Shown one piece after another: positions 43,201 through 55,394 of a DNA stretch of 64,000 nt; the first letter of the stretch is position 1; each line of letters starts with the position of its first letter. This DNA is from Monomorium pharaonis (taxonomy: Eukaryota; Arthropoda; Insecta; Hymenoptera; Formicidae). Position numbers and translations under genes: made by a program. The stretch is taken from NCBI RefSeq assembly GCF_013373865.1, contig NC_050471.1:17169047-17233046 (forward strand). Direction: 5' to 3'. Under the pieces are notes generated by a model. That model made no database searches. It was not told the origin of the DNA and saw only the letters and a program-made list of their open reading frames with translations.

Positions 43201-43910
43201 TACAGGGTGTCTGGTAAAACTTTATGGAACGTTTAGCAGGTAGAGCGCATTAAACTGAACAGAAAAATCCTTTACCGTTTTTCCATTTTCGCAATGGTTA
43301 ACAAGTTATTGACTTGTAAAATTTGCTGTATTAGTCCGACCTGCCGACAAATGCAAGCGCACCGGTCAAGCGTGCAGCGAGATGCGGCCGACCCCCGGCC
43401 TTGAGCATTGAGGTTGCTAGGCGCACGGGAGGAATTGTTTACAACAAGCGACAATGGCGACGCGTAACGCTGAATTCTCACTTTGAGTTATGATATTTTC
43501 TTGCTTTTTTTAAAATTAAAATAATATTTTCTAACGACAAAAAGTATGTATGTACGTATACATACATGTACATACATGTGTACTAAAAAATATAAATCTT
43601 AATGCTTTAAGAAGCGATTACTAAATTGATTTTTTTTTAACAAATAACGATTATTAAAAAAAAATTTTTTTTGATGATAGTTTTAAACGTCGTAAATTGT
43701 CATTATAAATTGAAAAAAAACTGTTATCTTGTGTTCAAAAAAAGAATTTATACTTCTTCAAAAAACATTACAAAATTTTATCGATTAAAATCGAAATAAC
43801 CAAATAAAATTTTTGTTTTATCTTTATATTCGTAATTAAATAACAAGGAAATTTATATTTTTATTAAAATTAATGCAGGAGAAAATGATTATTCTTTAGC
43901 TCGCGATTGT
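43201..43910. other. AT-rich sequence with a transposon-end motif
   Basis: ACAGGGTGTCTGGTAAAAC at 43203 resembles ends of several insect DNA transposons, but no second end was found. The rest is AT-rich with no gene. Confidence 0.35.
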
Positions 43911-44102
<192 letters not shown>

Positions 44103-44487
44103 ACAAATTACATACCAAAACTTTTTAAATTAAATAAATATTGTTTGTAACCTTTCAAACATTTTATAAATTTATATATTCGTAAATCTACACGGAGAAA
44201 ATTTTATAAAAAAACAATATTAGTACATTATTTCTAACCGACCGTAATATGTTAAACATATCAATGAGTTTTTAAAAAATCGCCTCATGGTCTACGTCGG
44301 ATTTTAGTGGTGTTATTAAATTTAATTATAATTTTTCTTAGCTTTTTTATTTAAACTGCGCGCCGACAGGGTTCGTCAGACTTAAGACGCAGTAAACAAG
44401 CTAAATTTTAATGCTTGAGAGCATCTTATAATCCCCCCTTTCCACCTGTCCCGAAAAACTGTAAATTAATTTATTGCAAAAAATAAC
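44103..44487. other. AT-rich flank with one of two direct repeats
   Basis: ACAATATTAGTACATTATTTCTAACCGACCGTAATA occurs at 44209 and again at 44626 in the same orientation, on either side of the tRNA-like sequence. No gene. Confidence 0.5.
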
Positions 44488-44561
44488 ACCTCAGCCGGGG
44501 TTCGAACCCGGATCTCTCGTCATTCCGTGCAAGCGTCCTAGCCAATTCGACCACCAAAGCA
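44488..44561 (-). other. tRNA-like sequence (probable SINE head or tRNA pseudogene)
   Basis: The minus strand has an A-box-like TGGTCGAATTGGCTAGG and a B box GGTTCGAACCC in a perfect T arm (CCGGG-loop-CCCGG), 74 nt in all. The acceptor stem needs several G-U pairs and the anticodon arm is irregular, so a functional tRNA is unlikely. Confidence 0.55.
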
Positions 44562-44699
44562 TATGGTATTATTCTTCGCAATAACCAGTATATCTTAAAG
44601 CACGTCCTTTAACGGCGATGTATAATAACAATATTAGTACATTATTTCTAACCGACCGTAATACGTTATACATATCAATAAAAAAAAAAAAAAAATTAT

Positions 44700-45272
44700 A
44701 AAAATTATTTAAAAAATTAAGTATTAGGTGTACAACTTTGCTTCCGCCGTTTTCCAATAGATGGGTGTAGCGGTAAGTAGTGGTCGAAATAAATAGATCG
44801 TAGACATCATACAATAAGCTTAGGCATTTGTAAATATAATGCCATCGAAATATTAGTCGATTTGTGTCCGCATCATAAAGGACGAAATTCATAGACCGAT
44901 CTTAAGTTCAAGAACTGTCTTAAGTCTAGCTTGGAGCAGACTTGAAACTTACTTAATCAATGAAATAACAGCATTGACGTCTCAAGATCGTGCTTAAGAT
45001 GGGTCTTGAATAAGATTTGACTATGAATATCGGCCAAAGTTATTCTCGATGGAAAATGTCAGCTTACGAGCCAAATTCTCGTCATTTACGGAAGGTACAA
45101 TAATATAAACTTTCTTTTTAAAATTTTCAAATAACCACTCACGTTACTTTACACTATAATAAAATTAATCATTTAATATTTATATTAATCCAACTAATTA
45201 TTTCTCCTATAATTTTAATTATTTATAAATCTTATTAAAAATCTCATAAAAATTGAATTAAATCGGACTCCT
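44700..45272. other. AT-rich spacer
   Basis: No supported gene. The inverted TCTTAAGTTC/GACTTAAGAC-type words near 44900-44940 are too short to call an element. Confidence 0.3.
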
Positions 45273-46001
45273 ATGGATTTTATTGAGGGGGAGTCTGAAT
45301 TAGTATCTGGTTTTAATATTGAGTATTTTAGGGGGGGGTTTGCTTTAATTTTTTGCTTCAATATAAAAAAATCTGCGGCTGAGGCTCATCAAATGCTATC
45401 AAATACGTATAATGAGGCCGCTATTAGTGAAAAAACGTGCCGAGAGTGGTTTCAACGCTTCAAGAACGGTGATTTTGACATCGAAGCCCGGCATGGCAGT
45501 GGAAGAGAGGTTTTCGAAGATGCAGAATTGGAGGCATTACTTGATCAAGATTCATGTCAAACGCAAGAAGAATTGGCAGGATCATTGGGAGTGACTCAAC
45601 AAGCCATTTCAAAACGCCTGAAAGTCATGGGAATAATTCAGAAACAAGGAAATTGGGTGCCGTACGAGTGTTTGCTTGTAAACAGCTGCTTGCAAGGCAA
45701 AGACGGAAGAGATTTCTGCATCGTATTGTAACTGGAGACGAAAAATGGATTCATTACGATAACCCCAAGCGCAGAAAATCATAACGACTTCCCGGCTATG
45801 TTCTGTATTTGGTGGGACCAGCTCGGCGGGACCACCAGCGATTCGGTATCACGTCTTCTCACTCATCATAACTCTATCCTTCTTGAACGTGTGGCATTGG
45901 TGAAGGATGCAACACCGGCGCGATCCCCAATTTTTACGCCGAGGGACACCAATTTTCTGCCGATGCGTGTACATAGAACAGTATTTGTAAACATTAAATA
46001 G
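45273..46001 (+). pseudogene. mariner transposase relic
   Basis: The frame 45273-45665 contains the mariner N-terminal helix-turn-helix region (SEKTCREWFQRFKNGDFDIE), DSCQTQEELA and VTQQAISKRLKVMG. A frame break near 45660 leads to KQLLARQRRKRFLHRIVTGDEKWIHYDNPKRRKS, which carries the first catalytic Asp (TGDEKW). After a stop at 45780 a third frame has FCIWWDQLGG. The second and third acidic residues are not recognisable, and the start is non-homologous. A dead element; terminal repeats were not found. Confidence 0.85.
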
Positions 46002-46659
46002 TATTGTCGTCATGCCTTCGATTAATCCGACGGCACCGAAATTTATTTATTATTTTGCCGGTCGGAGAATGGAGGCAAATGAATATAGGCAGTTGTTAAA
46101 ATAAGCTTGCTTAATTTTTCTACTCCAAAGAGTGTCGTCCGCTCCGATCTATTGACTATACCATACTTCTCTTCACCACGAATATATAATAATCACGAAT
46201 ATATGATAACCGGATCGCACTTTCTACGGCTAAGTTAATTTCGACTAGACGCGTGGTCTCACGTCGATGGTTATTCAGACAAGGCTGCTGACTGTCGTTC
46301 GGTACACTCGCAGTACTCAAACGTAAGACGCGAGAACACCAAACGACCAATCAGCAACCGCCATCCAGGTATTTGCTCGGATTCCGAACTTTAGATATTT
46401 ACGTTTTCGTCCAAAGAATGGCACGCAAGGCCGAAACTCTCGTTTCGCACACACAACAATGGAGAAACGAGAAGGCTTGATTATCCGCAGCCAACTCGGT
46501 CAGAACAATGTTAAATGTATAATATAATATCTCGTACTTTCCCACAACAAGTATAAACAATATTGTTCTATTCTGGGCTCAGCACGGTTTCTTCGCTGAT
46601 GGAACAGAGAGAGCTTGGCCATGTCGACGCTAATATAAAATATCTCCAACCCGGAGTTC
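46002..46659. other. Unassigned interval
   Basis: Sequence between mariner and the gag relic, possibly 3' parts of the gag-bearing element. A tandem ATATATAATAATCACGAATATATGATAA lies near 46180. No gene. Confidence 0.3.
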
Positions 46660-47440
46660 AGAAGGGCCTATAGTTCATGTCCGGAGATGCAGATACCTAG
46701 GTGCGATCGCGAATTGTATTCTATTCGGCAGTGGGCTCGATGACGGTCCGCTGGGCGTTTCCCAGCGGGTGGCAGTCTCGTGTTAGGATTCCGTCCTTCC
46801 ACACCAAAACAAAACTTCTTCGGCGGTCGCTCACAATCCTGTCGGATGTCCCGCTGTTTGCATCGCCAACAACACTCCCAGCGATTGCATATTGAGAAGA
46901 TCACAACTGATCTTGACAGGGCGCGTCATTCGCCAACGGTTGATTTCTTTCTGTGCTTAGTTCCTATAGCGTGGTCTGGTCGGTTAAGTGAAATGGTACA
47001 GCTGGTATTCCGGATCCATATTTTCGTATGTCTGCTCGACTTGGTTCAGAGTATCCCCCAGCCCGACGCATCATTGTGGATAATATGATGGTGTAAGCTT
47101 GAAGGGTATCGCTCGGCCACTTGTGATATTTCTAGTTTAACCGGTGCTGATATCCCGGCGGAAAAAAAAACAGGCGCAGCTTCTCAAAAAATTCTTTCCA
47201 CGTGGACCATTGTTCCGTACTGTTCTACAAGAGGGCATCGCCTCGTCGTAGCTTCGGCAGCCTCAGTAGCAGGTGTTCTGACTACAGATCGTAGCCAAGC
47301 CGCAGTTCGGTGCGTTCAAGAAAAGCAAGCGAATCTTTGCCGTCGAAGTAGTAGCCTCCCTTTCTAATCTGATTAATAATTTTGATCCTCTCCAACAGGC
47401 TGGGTGTCATTCCCGGAAGTTCCTGAGAGCACGGCATATC
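46660..47440 (-). pseudogene. gag: Gypsy gag relic related to family III
   Basis: The minus-strand start (near 47410) reads YYFDGKDSLAFLERTELRLGYDL, closely matching FDGKDGLAFLERLEDLRL of the gag at 31101. A degraded zinc-knuckle pair follows near 46880-46780 (CWRCKQRDIRQDC, then RPPKKFCF). Stops and frameshifts lie between. AATAAA on the minus strand near 47470 and TGTAAC on the minus strand near 49150 suggest the 5' LTR occupies roughly 47450-49150, interrupted by a piggyBac-type MITE. Confidence 0.65.
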
Positions 47441-47501
47441 ATTAGATTAAATATCAAATTAAACTCTTTATTGCGACATTTAATTTACATCAGCATTCTT
47501 A

Positions 47502-48368
47502 ACCCTCTGCCTACACACCTTATTTTTCTCCCGATTCCTATACACAGGGGTTACGCTAACCCCAAAAATTTGTTGACTTATATCTCCAAATGTATTTAAT
47601 CAATTTTAACTTGTTTTTTTTTAATCGAAACAAAAAAATATCAAAATTATGATAGTCTTGGCTGAAAAGTCGAAGATATTAAAAGAAAAGAGATATTTTT
47701 AAAAGAATAAAAAAAAACGAAAAATTTGCCTTTTTTTAAACACTGGTATTTATTAGAAAAAAAACAGATAAAGTAATTAAAGTGATAATCAATGGAAAGG
47801 GGAAGAGTTGTACTTTAAAAATCTATCGTCAATTTTTTTATTCTGTTCAAAAAATATATTTATTTCGTAATGTGAATTTAGTAAAAAATGAATGCAGTTC
47901 AATCACAATAGTAAAAGAAAATAGTAATATTTATTTAAAAAATATAATTATTAATACAAAAAATATTTATTACAAAAGATTTTATTTGTTATAAAAAAAT
48001 GTTTAATTTGTACTGCTACAATTGTAGCATATTTCGCAAAGTGGTCACGACATTGATAATATATATAAGTACTGTATGCGTAAATGATACGTAATGAACA
48101 AAAAAATAACTTTTACTCTTCAAATTTGGAACTTTTCCATTTTTTGTTACGTTCCCTACACACGGGGTAACTGTAACCCCAACACACACTTTCGATGCTC
48201 CTACTTCTGTTGTTTTTTAGAACACTGACAACGCCCAAAGAGGAATAAGTAGTGGACAGTTCAAATTCCCCCCTCTCCCCGTCCCAGCGTCCCCTTGCTA
48301 AATACTTTTAAGTAGCGGGCATTTCAAAATCGACCGGGGTTACCGTAACCCCATGTGTAGGCAGAGGG
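47502..48368. mobile_element. piggyBac-type MITE
   Basis: TTAA on both sides (47498-47501, 48369-48372) and perfect 15-bp ends CCCTCTGCCTACACA. Three near-palindromes GGGGTTACGCTAACCCC, GGGGTAACTGTAACCCC and GGGGTTACCGTAACCCC lie near the ends (about 47544, 48166 and 48337). The AT-rich ORF at 47782 has no similarity I recognise. TTAA plus a CCC start is the piggyBac signature. Confidence 0.8.
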
Positions 48369-48499
48369 TTAATCTATGTGCTATCTTAACATTAATGTTA
48401 CAATATGTACAATACGCGGCGGTCATCGCAATACGCGTTCGCGCGTGGGGCGCAACGCGCAGAGTCGCGGGTCGCGTCGCGGATGCTCGCGGAGCGTAA

Positions 48500-48960
48500 C
48501 GGCCGGTCGAGGTGCTAGGATGCCGAGCACTGGCTAGAATCAGGTAGCAGAGGCGAGGACCTACTCTGTCGCTGGCTAGAACCAGTAGCATGAAAGTGGA
48601 AACTTTGCCGTCGGTAGAGGTGCTAGGATGCCGAGCGCTGGCTAGAACCAGGCAGCAGAGAAGTAAGAACCTTTGTCGGCGGAGATAAAGGAAACAAAAC
48701 ACTGGCTAAGACCAGCAATGTATTAGCGAGAACTTTCCCGTCGGTCGAAGTGCTAGGATGCCGAGCGCTAGCTAGAACCGGGCAGCAGAGAGGCGAGTAT
48801 CTACTCTGTCGGCGGAGATCCAACGCTGGCTAAGACCAGCAGCGTGGAAACAAGAACACTTCCCCGTCGGTCGAGGTACTAGGATGCCGAAGACTGACGA
48901 GAATCAAGCTGTAAAAAGACGAAGACCTACTCTGTCAACGGAATTGAGGAGAGGATTCCA
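48500..48960. repeat. Four diverged 110-130-bp tandem units
   Basis: GGTGCTAGGATGCCGAGC followed by CTGGCTAGAAYCAGG recurs at about 48505, 48615, 48745 and 48870. It probably lies in the LTR of the gag relic. The ORFs on the minus strand (LVLASARHPSTSTDGK) are repeat translations. Confidence 0.8.
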
Positions 48961-50525
48961 GGACGGGACTGGTGACTGGTCTTGATCGCGCCTGACTTAT
49001 AAATCCACTTATAAATCCTCACGCGCTCCTGGCGGCGTGGTGGAAACTTTTCCGTGGGTAAAAAATAGAGGGATAGAAATAAAGAATTCTCGGGGAGGCC
49101 GTCCGAAGTCCTTTGTAGTGGGGCGAGTGGTTGGCCCCGGGATTAAGTTACATTCGTCACATTATGTCAGCTGAATGCACCGGATGCCGGAAACATCGTA
49201 TAATAGTAAGTTACGCCGCCGCTGCCTCCCTTTTGTTCTTGATCCGTAACAGATTAACAATTTCTTATAACTTACAAATTAATTTTTAAATAAATTTTTA
49301 CCAAAAAAGAAATCGTTTCAATCGGTTGGATTACAAGTACGTCTGTTAAAGGATAAATGATTCTTCTGAATCATCCCCTATGTACAAAGAATCCTAGAAT
49401 GATTAATCAAGGAGACGTCACCAATCTTTGGGTTGAAATTTTCTTTTTTTTTTTGCATTTTTCAAATTCTTCAGATGTATAGATTATCTCTAAGCGGTTT
49501 TGTAAATTAAAAGTTCCTTACACACTTTATTACCTGTTAAACATAGCGCTGCACCGGTTAAAATATACCTCTCTCTGCGCAACTGTATCGCATTAGTATG
49601 CTCAGCAGATGAAAAAACCATGGGAGCGAAGGTAGTTGATCATAACATTCTCTTTCTGCCCCTCAATCGAGAGGGGGACGGCAGGCACAAAAAGACAGAT
49701 GCTCGCCGACTTCCCCTTCCACGAGAGTGATCGAAGAAGAGAGGGAAAAGAGGAAATGGCACCTGTTTGCCCACGTCAATATGGTCACGATCCCGATTAA
49801 CCATGAAACGGATTGGACACGTCAATAATATCCACATGGGCAATATTGACGCGTGGCCAATATTGACGCGTGGGCAATATTGATGTGGGCAAATGGGACG
49901 CTGTCGGAAAGAGAAATTCTCCCCCTATCCTTCATGGTCAACCCCTTCCCGGAAAGCGAGCCACCTTTATAGGAAAAGTAGCTTCTCTCTCTAGAGTAGA
50001 ATAGTAAAGACCCTACAATGGGGAAATCAATGCTCCTCTATCTCTCCCCTCTTTGGTACGAAATCAAGATAAAGGGCAAGGAACAGAAGAGCTGAATAAC
50101 TCCTCCCATCCCGCAAGAAAAATGGCAAGGCAAAAGGCTTCGCCTCGCCACAAGAGAGATAGAGTTCTGACTAGAGGAATAAAGAGTCGTAAAGACATAC
50201 CCTCTATCGGCTCACAAGCATAAGATGCTCCAATTAGAAGCACCAAGCTAGAGGCGTCCTAGAGGTAATAACAATGTCAGTTTCCAGCGCCTCCGAGATA
50301 ACCAGTGATGGACACCCGGAATGGATTTACTGGATATTCCGTTTCTGAACACCCGGCGAGTTCCACATAATCCTCGCAACAAAGACAGAGCGAGGGTATG
50401 CGTAAATGCATTTCCACCTCGAAAAAGGATAAAAAAAACATTCTGTGATAGAAATTCATAAATATAGTTCATCTTAAACCTTAAATAGTTCTCGTATAGA
50501 TGGCATTTAATTCTTAAATAGATAA
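48961..50525. other. Unassigned interval
   Basis: No supported gene. It includes an ATATTGACGCGTGGGCA mini-tandem at 49838-49885 and, at 50064-50538, minus-strand frames without motifs. Confidence 0.3.
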
Positions 50526-51878
50526 CACAAGCACACACAAAAATGGTTAGTCGGGCGGGCCAGACTAGTCAGTCCTTATGTATTTTGACCCGCTGAATCC
50601 GAATCCAAGGTCAGAATTGCTGAATTGGCTCATTTTTTTCTAACCTAAAAAAAGCACCTTGTAAAAGCAATTTACCAAGGATCACAATTGTATAATCCGA
50701 AATATGCAAGTTCTTGTAACCACATTACCCGAGGAAATCCAATACGTATGACAAGTCAGCTTGTGAGTGAAGCGACTGGGTTTCTGTAAGTGAATAGCGT
50801 AGAAAATTCACTCCCTTCTTTTATTATATCTCTTTTATTCTCGAAGGTTTTGTGCAATGGCTTTTTCTTACGTTTCTTCCCTTTTACAGAGACAGCTCGT
50901 TTAAGCATCCAGCAGAAATCAGCCCTCATGTTCACATCTCACTTGCCGAGAGGGTGCCGTTAGCGCACAGTGCGATAGCACACATAAAGATTTAGTAAAT
51001 TCCCGATAGCGCACATCCCAATAGCATGAGTGAGTCCCAGATACGCACAAATCAAAATAAACACAGCAGGAATAAAATGGGACACAGTAACAAACGGACA
51101 CAGTATCAATCAGACAGAAATCAAATCGTGTAAAATTGTCAATAAAATTTTATAGGAATGTAGTGTTTACTAAATGTAGTCGAATGTAAACAGGTAAGGA
51201 GAGGAGAGTGCTGATGGACCTCGCTACACGTAGAAAGTCGCAAACCCATGTGTAGACACTTCTTCGCTGTGGCCACACATACACACACACATACACGGAG
51301 GGGGTAGTAAATTATAGAAAATTAGGTTGCTTAATAAATCTTAAGTTGCACTTCTTGGATTCTCATATCGGCTACTTTCTAGAAAATCTAGATAATTATA
51401 GTGAAGAGCAGAGAGAAAGATTTCATCAAGGAGATGAAGCATCCTTACCAAGGCAAGTGAGATGTGAACATGATGACTGATTTTTGCTGGACGCTCAAAC
51501 GAGATATTCCTGTAAAAAAGAAGAAACGTAAGAAAAAGCTGTTGTACAAAACCTTCGAGAATAAAAGAGTATATATTGGATATAATAGAAAAAGGGAGTA
51601 AATTTTCTGCGCTATTCACTCACAGAAACCCAGTTGCTTCACTCACAAGTTGACTTGTCATATGTATTGGATTTTCGTCGGGTAATGTGGTTACAAGAAC
51701 TTGCACCCTCCGGGTTATACAATTGTGACTCTTGGTAAACTGCTTTTACAAGGTTTTTTTTAGGTTAGGAAAATATTCGGTCAATTCAGCAATACTGAAT
51801 TCAGATTCAGAGGGTCAAAATACATAAAAATTGACTAGTCTGGTCCGCCGGACCAACCACTTTTTTTGTGTGCCTGTG
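50526..51878. mobile_element. CACAGGCAC-family element with 425-bp inverted arms
   Basis: TAA on both sides. The ends are CACAAGCACACAC... and ...GTGTGCCTGTG. The arms 50526-50947 and 51448-51878 are inverted copies starting with the GGTCCGGCGGACC module and ending near CATCTCACTTGCC. The core holds GTGTCC-like words and a piece resembling the (GT)n-core element (51228-51300). No transposase. The TAA duplication is PIF/Harbinger-like, but the ends do not let me assign a superfamily. Confidence 0.75.
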
Positions 51879-52006
51879 TAATTCTTCAGTCGATAATACA
51901 CAAAAAACATTATTTACTACACATGATCATATGCATAACCAATACATAGGTTATTTTAGTTGTGTCGTCAATAAAAACCGGTGTGATCTTAAGCAACGCG
52001 TTAAAA

Positions 52007-52180
52007 ATGCCAAATTTAAAGAGATAAAGTCAGAAACGTAGCAGTGGTTATATTAGATCTAAGACAAACATCCCAACTAATTTACTGTGGAGCAAGATAC
52101 TTCGTACACGAGCACAACAGCTGAAAAATTGAAAGACAATGCCGATAAAATTGACATTAATCTGGCTAGTTACTATATAG
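52007..52180 (+). pseudogene. Mutator-like transposase, piece 1 (N-terminus)
   Basis: ATG at 52007 opens a frame with basic residues (SSGYIRSKTNIPTNL) and a stop at codon 7. A second frame then reads TSTTAEKLKDNADKIDINLASYY up to the gypsy LTR. The continuation beyond the LTR element (58856) picks up the same frame, so this is one transposase cut by the retrotransposon. It belongs to the large arthropod Mutator-like family, recognised here from memory of its N-terminal CxxC region and its C-terminal ADxxRI motif. Confidence 0.6.
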
Positions 52181-52417
52181 TGTTGCGCCCGAGTCGGGAG
52201 ATCGCTCGGGATTTCTTCGGAGAGCGTGAACGTTGTCGCTTGACTACAGTTGTTGACGCGTTGTCAAGGGAGAGTTGAGCTTGAGATTTCAAGCCAAGCG
52301 GACGTGTACGGTTATATTGTATCTCTACGAAAGAATAAAGTTCCAAGTTTTGACGAAACAGCCGGCTATTTTTTTTGTGTAACTGCGTCACGAGTGGGAG
52401 AGCGCGTGAGCGCAACA
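52181..52417 (+). mobile_element. 5' LTR of a gypsy element
   Basis: 237 bp, TGTTGCGCCCGAG to GAGCGCAACA, nearly identical to 58618-58855. AATAAA lies near 52335. The left flank ATATAG and right flank ATATAA (after 58855) are a 6-bp duplication with one difference. Confidence 0.95.
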
Positions 52418-52421
52418 TTTT

Positions 52422-52436
52422 TGGGGGCTCGTCCGG
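52422..52436 (+). promoter_or_regulatory. tRNA-Pro primer-binding site
   Basis: TGGGGGCTCGTCCGG, four bases after the LTR, matches the complement of the conserved 3' end of tRNA-Pro, the same primer used by murine leukaemia virus. Confidence 0.8.
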
Positions 52437-52546
52437 TCTTAACGGACTGGCGACACAAACGAAATATGGATACGAGGACCCCGTCTCACTCGAATTTTAT
52501 TGCTGCTTCTTCCGCGGAGGAAATGCCTTTTATGAGGAAGCGAGCA

Positions 52547-53515
52547 TGTGCATTGGAGCGGTAACCAATCCTGCTACGGCTCAAATGGAAGTTCTTCAGG
52601 AACTGCTTGCAGAGATGCAATCTTTGCGCGAGGAGCGATTGCGCAGAGAAGAGGAATTCTCCGCACAACAGAGACAGCCGGACGAGGAGCTACAGATTCT
52701 TCGTTCTCAATTACAGCTAAGTCTTTCCAATAATCGTGAAAGTGGTGACGCGGGGGCGGATCGTGCAAATTTGGTTCGCGTTTCCGCGGGTGAAAAAAGC
52801 AAACGCTTAGAGCCCGGTTTTAAGTTAAAGCCCGATACTTATGATGGAACAGTTTCGCTACAGGAATTTCTCTTGCAGTTCGATTTAGTTGCTCGTGCGA
52901 ATCTTTGGAATGACTCTTTTAAAGCCATCGCTCTTGCTTCTTGTTAGCGGGGTAAAGCACATTCTGTTTTGGAGTCTGTTCAAAATCTCGAAAATTTAGA
53001 GTTCTCGGAATTGAAATCCAGGTTAGAATTACGCTTTGGAGAAACGCGTTTCTCTCAAAGTTGTTATACGCAGTTCGCAAACCGTAGACAAAAATTCGGA
53101 GATTTTGCTGCTCTAGGAACAGAATTAGAGAGACTCTCTAATTCGCTTGCCCGGAATGTCCTTACGCGGTGCGCGGGAAGATAGCTTGCGCACAATTTAT
53201 TTCGGCGCTTTCAGATGAAAATATTTAAAAAACTTCGTAGTTGAAGAGGATTTCCTCTCTTTATGCTGCGATTGAAAGGGCAAAAACTTTGAATATTATC
53301 CTTGGGGAGAAACGCGAAGAAGCAGGTTCTTATTTTAAGAAACAAAATTTTAATTTTGAAAAGAAAGCCGTTTCGGAGGATACAGACAAAAAAAAGGAAG
53401 ATAGTGGGGAAGGAAAGAAACGTTTCGGGAAAAAGGTTTCTAAAGCGTGTTGGACTTGTGAGAAAATCCGACATTTTCGGTCTGAATGCCTAATGAAAGG
53501 GGAAAACTGGGTTTA
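52547..53515 (+). pseudogene. gag: Gypsy gag
   Basis: A coiled-coil N-terminal part (LLAEMQSLREERLRREEEF) leads to a capsid region (GFKLKPDTYDGTVSLQEFLLQFD). A stop at 52947 and frameshifts near 53180 break it. The C-terminal end carries one zinc knuckle CWTCEKIRHFRSEC (CX2CX4HX4C). It overlaps the start of pol. Start codon uncertain (ATG at 52547 or 52585). Confidence 0.8.
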
Positions 53516-55313
53516 GTTGAACTTCCCGGAGCGAGTTCAACTTTCACGAGAAATGCTCCGATAATTAGACGTATGGGAAGTTGTTTCTTTAATTCTGAAA
53601 AAGAAGAAAAATTTATTTATTTTAAAAGATTGGAAGGAAAAACTTGTTCCTTCAAGATTGATACGGATTCCGATGTTTCTATTATGAATTGTAAGTTTGT
53701 AAAAAAAGAAAATAAAAAGTTTAAAGGGAAATCTTATGTTCTTAAATATCCCACGGGGGAGACAGTCTCTGTAAATTATAGAGTTTTTGTAAAGATTGAA
53801 TTGGGGAAATTTTCTTTGGAAGTTCCAATGTTTGTTGCTGATATTAAAGATGATTGTTTGTTGGGAGCGGATTTTCTTGAAATTGTCAATTTACAAGAAA
53901 TTTTTGATTCAGAAAGTTTGAATAAAAATAATTCTTTTTGTTGTTTTCGAATTATTGAATCTGTGGAAGAAAATCCTCTTTTCTTGAAGAAACTTGTTGA
54001 GAAAAATTCTTATAATTTAAATGAGATGGAAAGAGCTGAATTTGCCAATTTCCTAAATGAATTTCAGGATATCTTCTCTGAAAACATTGTCGCGGGGAAC
54101 TGTAATATAAGTATGCATGTCATTAATGTAAAAGATTTTCTTCCCATTAAGCAGGTTCCTCGGCGTATTCCCATTCAAATGCGGAAGGAGGTTAATAAAA
54201 TTATTGAGGAGATGAGAGCTCAAGGCGTAATTGAGGAGTCACAGGGCCCTTGGACGTCTCCCGCAGTTTTAGTCCGGAAAAAAGATGGAAGTATAAGATT
54301 TTGTGTGGACTATAGAAAATTGAATGGGGTTACTGAGAAGGATTCGTATCCTCTTCCCAGGATTGATGACATACTCGATCAGCTCTCAGGTAACGTCTGG
54401 TTTTCCATTTTAAATTTAAAAAGTGGTTATTGGCACATAAAAATTCGCCCTGAGGATAGAGAAAAGACAGCTTTTTCCATCGAAAACGGGCTTTGGCAAT
54501 TTACGATGATGCCTTTTGGCTTATGTAATGCTCCTGCGATTTTTGAGCGTGTAATGGAAAAAGCTTTACATGGTTTACTCTATAAAATTTATTTAGTTTA
54601 TCTCGATGATGGATTTATGGAAAGTTTTTCTGATATGCTTGAAAATTTAAAAAAAGTTTTCTCGTATTTATGAGAAGTCAATTTGAAAGTTAACCCAAAA
54701 AAGTGTAATTTTCTAGAAAAATGTTAAATATTTAGGTCATATTGTTTCCAAACACGGTATTACTACTGATCCCGAAAAGATAGCTGCTGTAAGAGAATGG
54801 CCTGTTCCGTATAATAAAAAGCAATTAAGGAGCTTTCTCGGATTTTGCTCATATTACAGAAAATTTATTAAAGGATTTTCTACTTTGGCCAAATCCTTAT
54901 ATACACTTACGGAAAATCGAGTTCCTTTCGTCTGGGAAGAAAATTGTCTTTCTGTATTTAGGGAATTAAAACATAAGTTATCTTCTTCCCCTATACTTGC
55001 GTTTCCAAAAGAGAAAGAGGAATTTATTTTAGACACAGATGCTTCTAATCTTGGGATAGGAGCAGTTCTTTCTCAAAAACAGGAAGGAAAGGAAAAGGTC
55101 ATTGCTTATTTCAGTCGAGTTATCAGCAAAACGGAGCGAAACTATTGTGTAACACGTCGCGAATTGTTGACAATTATAGAATCTTTAAAGTCTTTCCGGC
55201 ATTACCTTCTTGGGAGGAAATTTTTAATTCGGATAGATCATGTTTCTTTAAAGAGGTTGTTATTTTTTAAAAATCTGGACGGGCAATTGGCACGTTGGCT
55301 AAAAAAACTTTAA
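53486..55313 (+). pseudogene. pol: Gypsy pol: protease, reverse transcriptase, RNase H
   Basis: Protease: FKIDTDSDVSIMN, with Asp in the place of the usual Gly of D-T-G, and CLLGADFLE for the ILG motif. RT: PRRIPIQMRKEV, WTSPAVLVRKKDGSIRFCVDYRK, FSILNLKSGYWHI, MPFGLCNAPAIFERVM and catalytic LVYLDDG. A stop at 54671 and frameshifts follow before RNase H: FILDTDASNLGIGAVLSQ, YFSRVISKTERNYCVTRRE and IRIDH. The frame ends at 55313, 80 bp before a hAT insertion. The protease change suggests the copy was inactive or is a sequencing-level variant. Confidence 0.9.
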
Positions 55314-55394
55314 CAATATGAGTTTGAGATTCCGGAAAGGATTAATTTTTAGGACGTCTTTGCGAATCAAGCGGTTGTGGCTATTACCCTAGGG

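Noticed and set aside
48340..48823. Repetitive minus-strand ORFs with STSTDGK units
   Set aside because: Translation of a 110-130-bp tandem repeat in a probable LTR; frame not kept between units.
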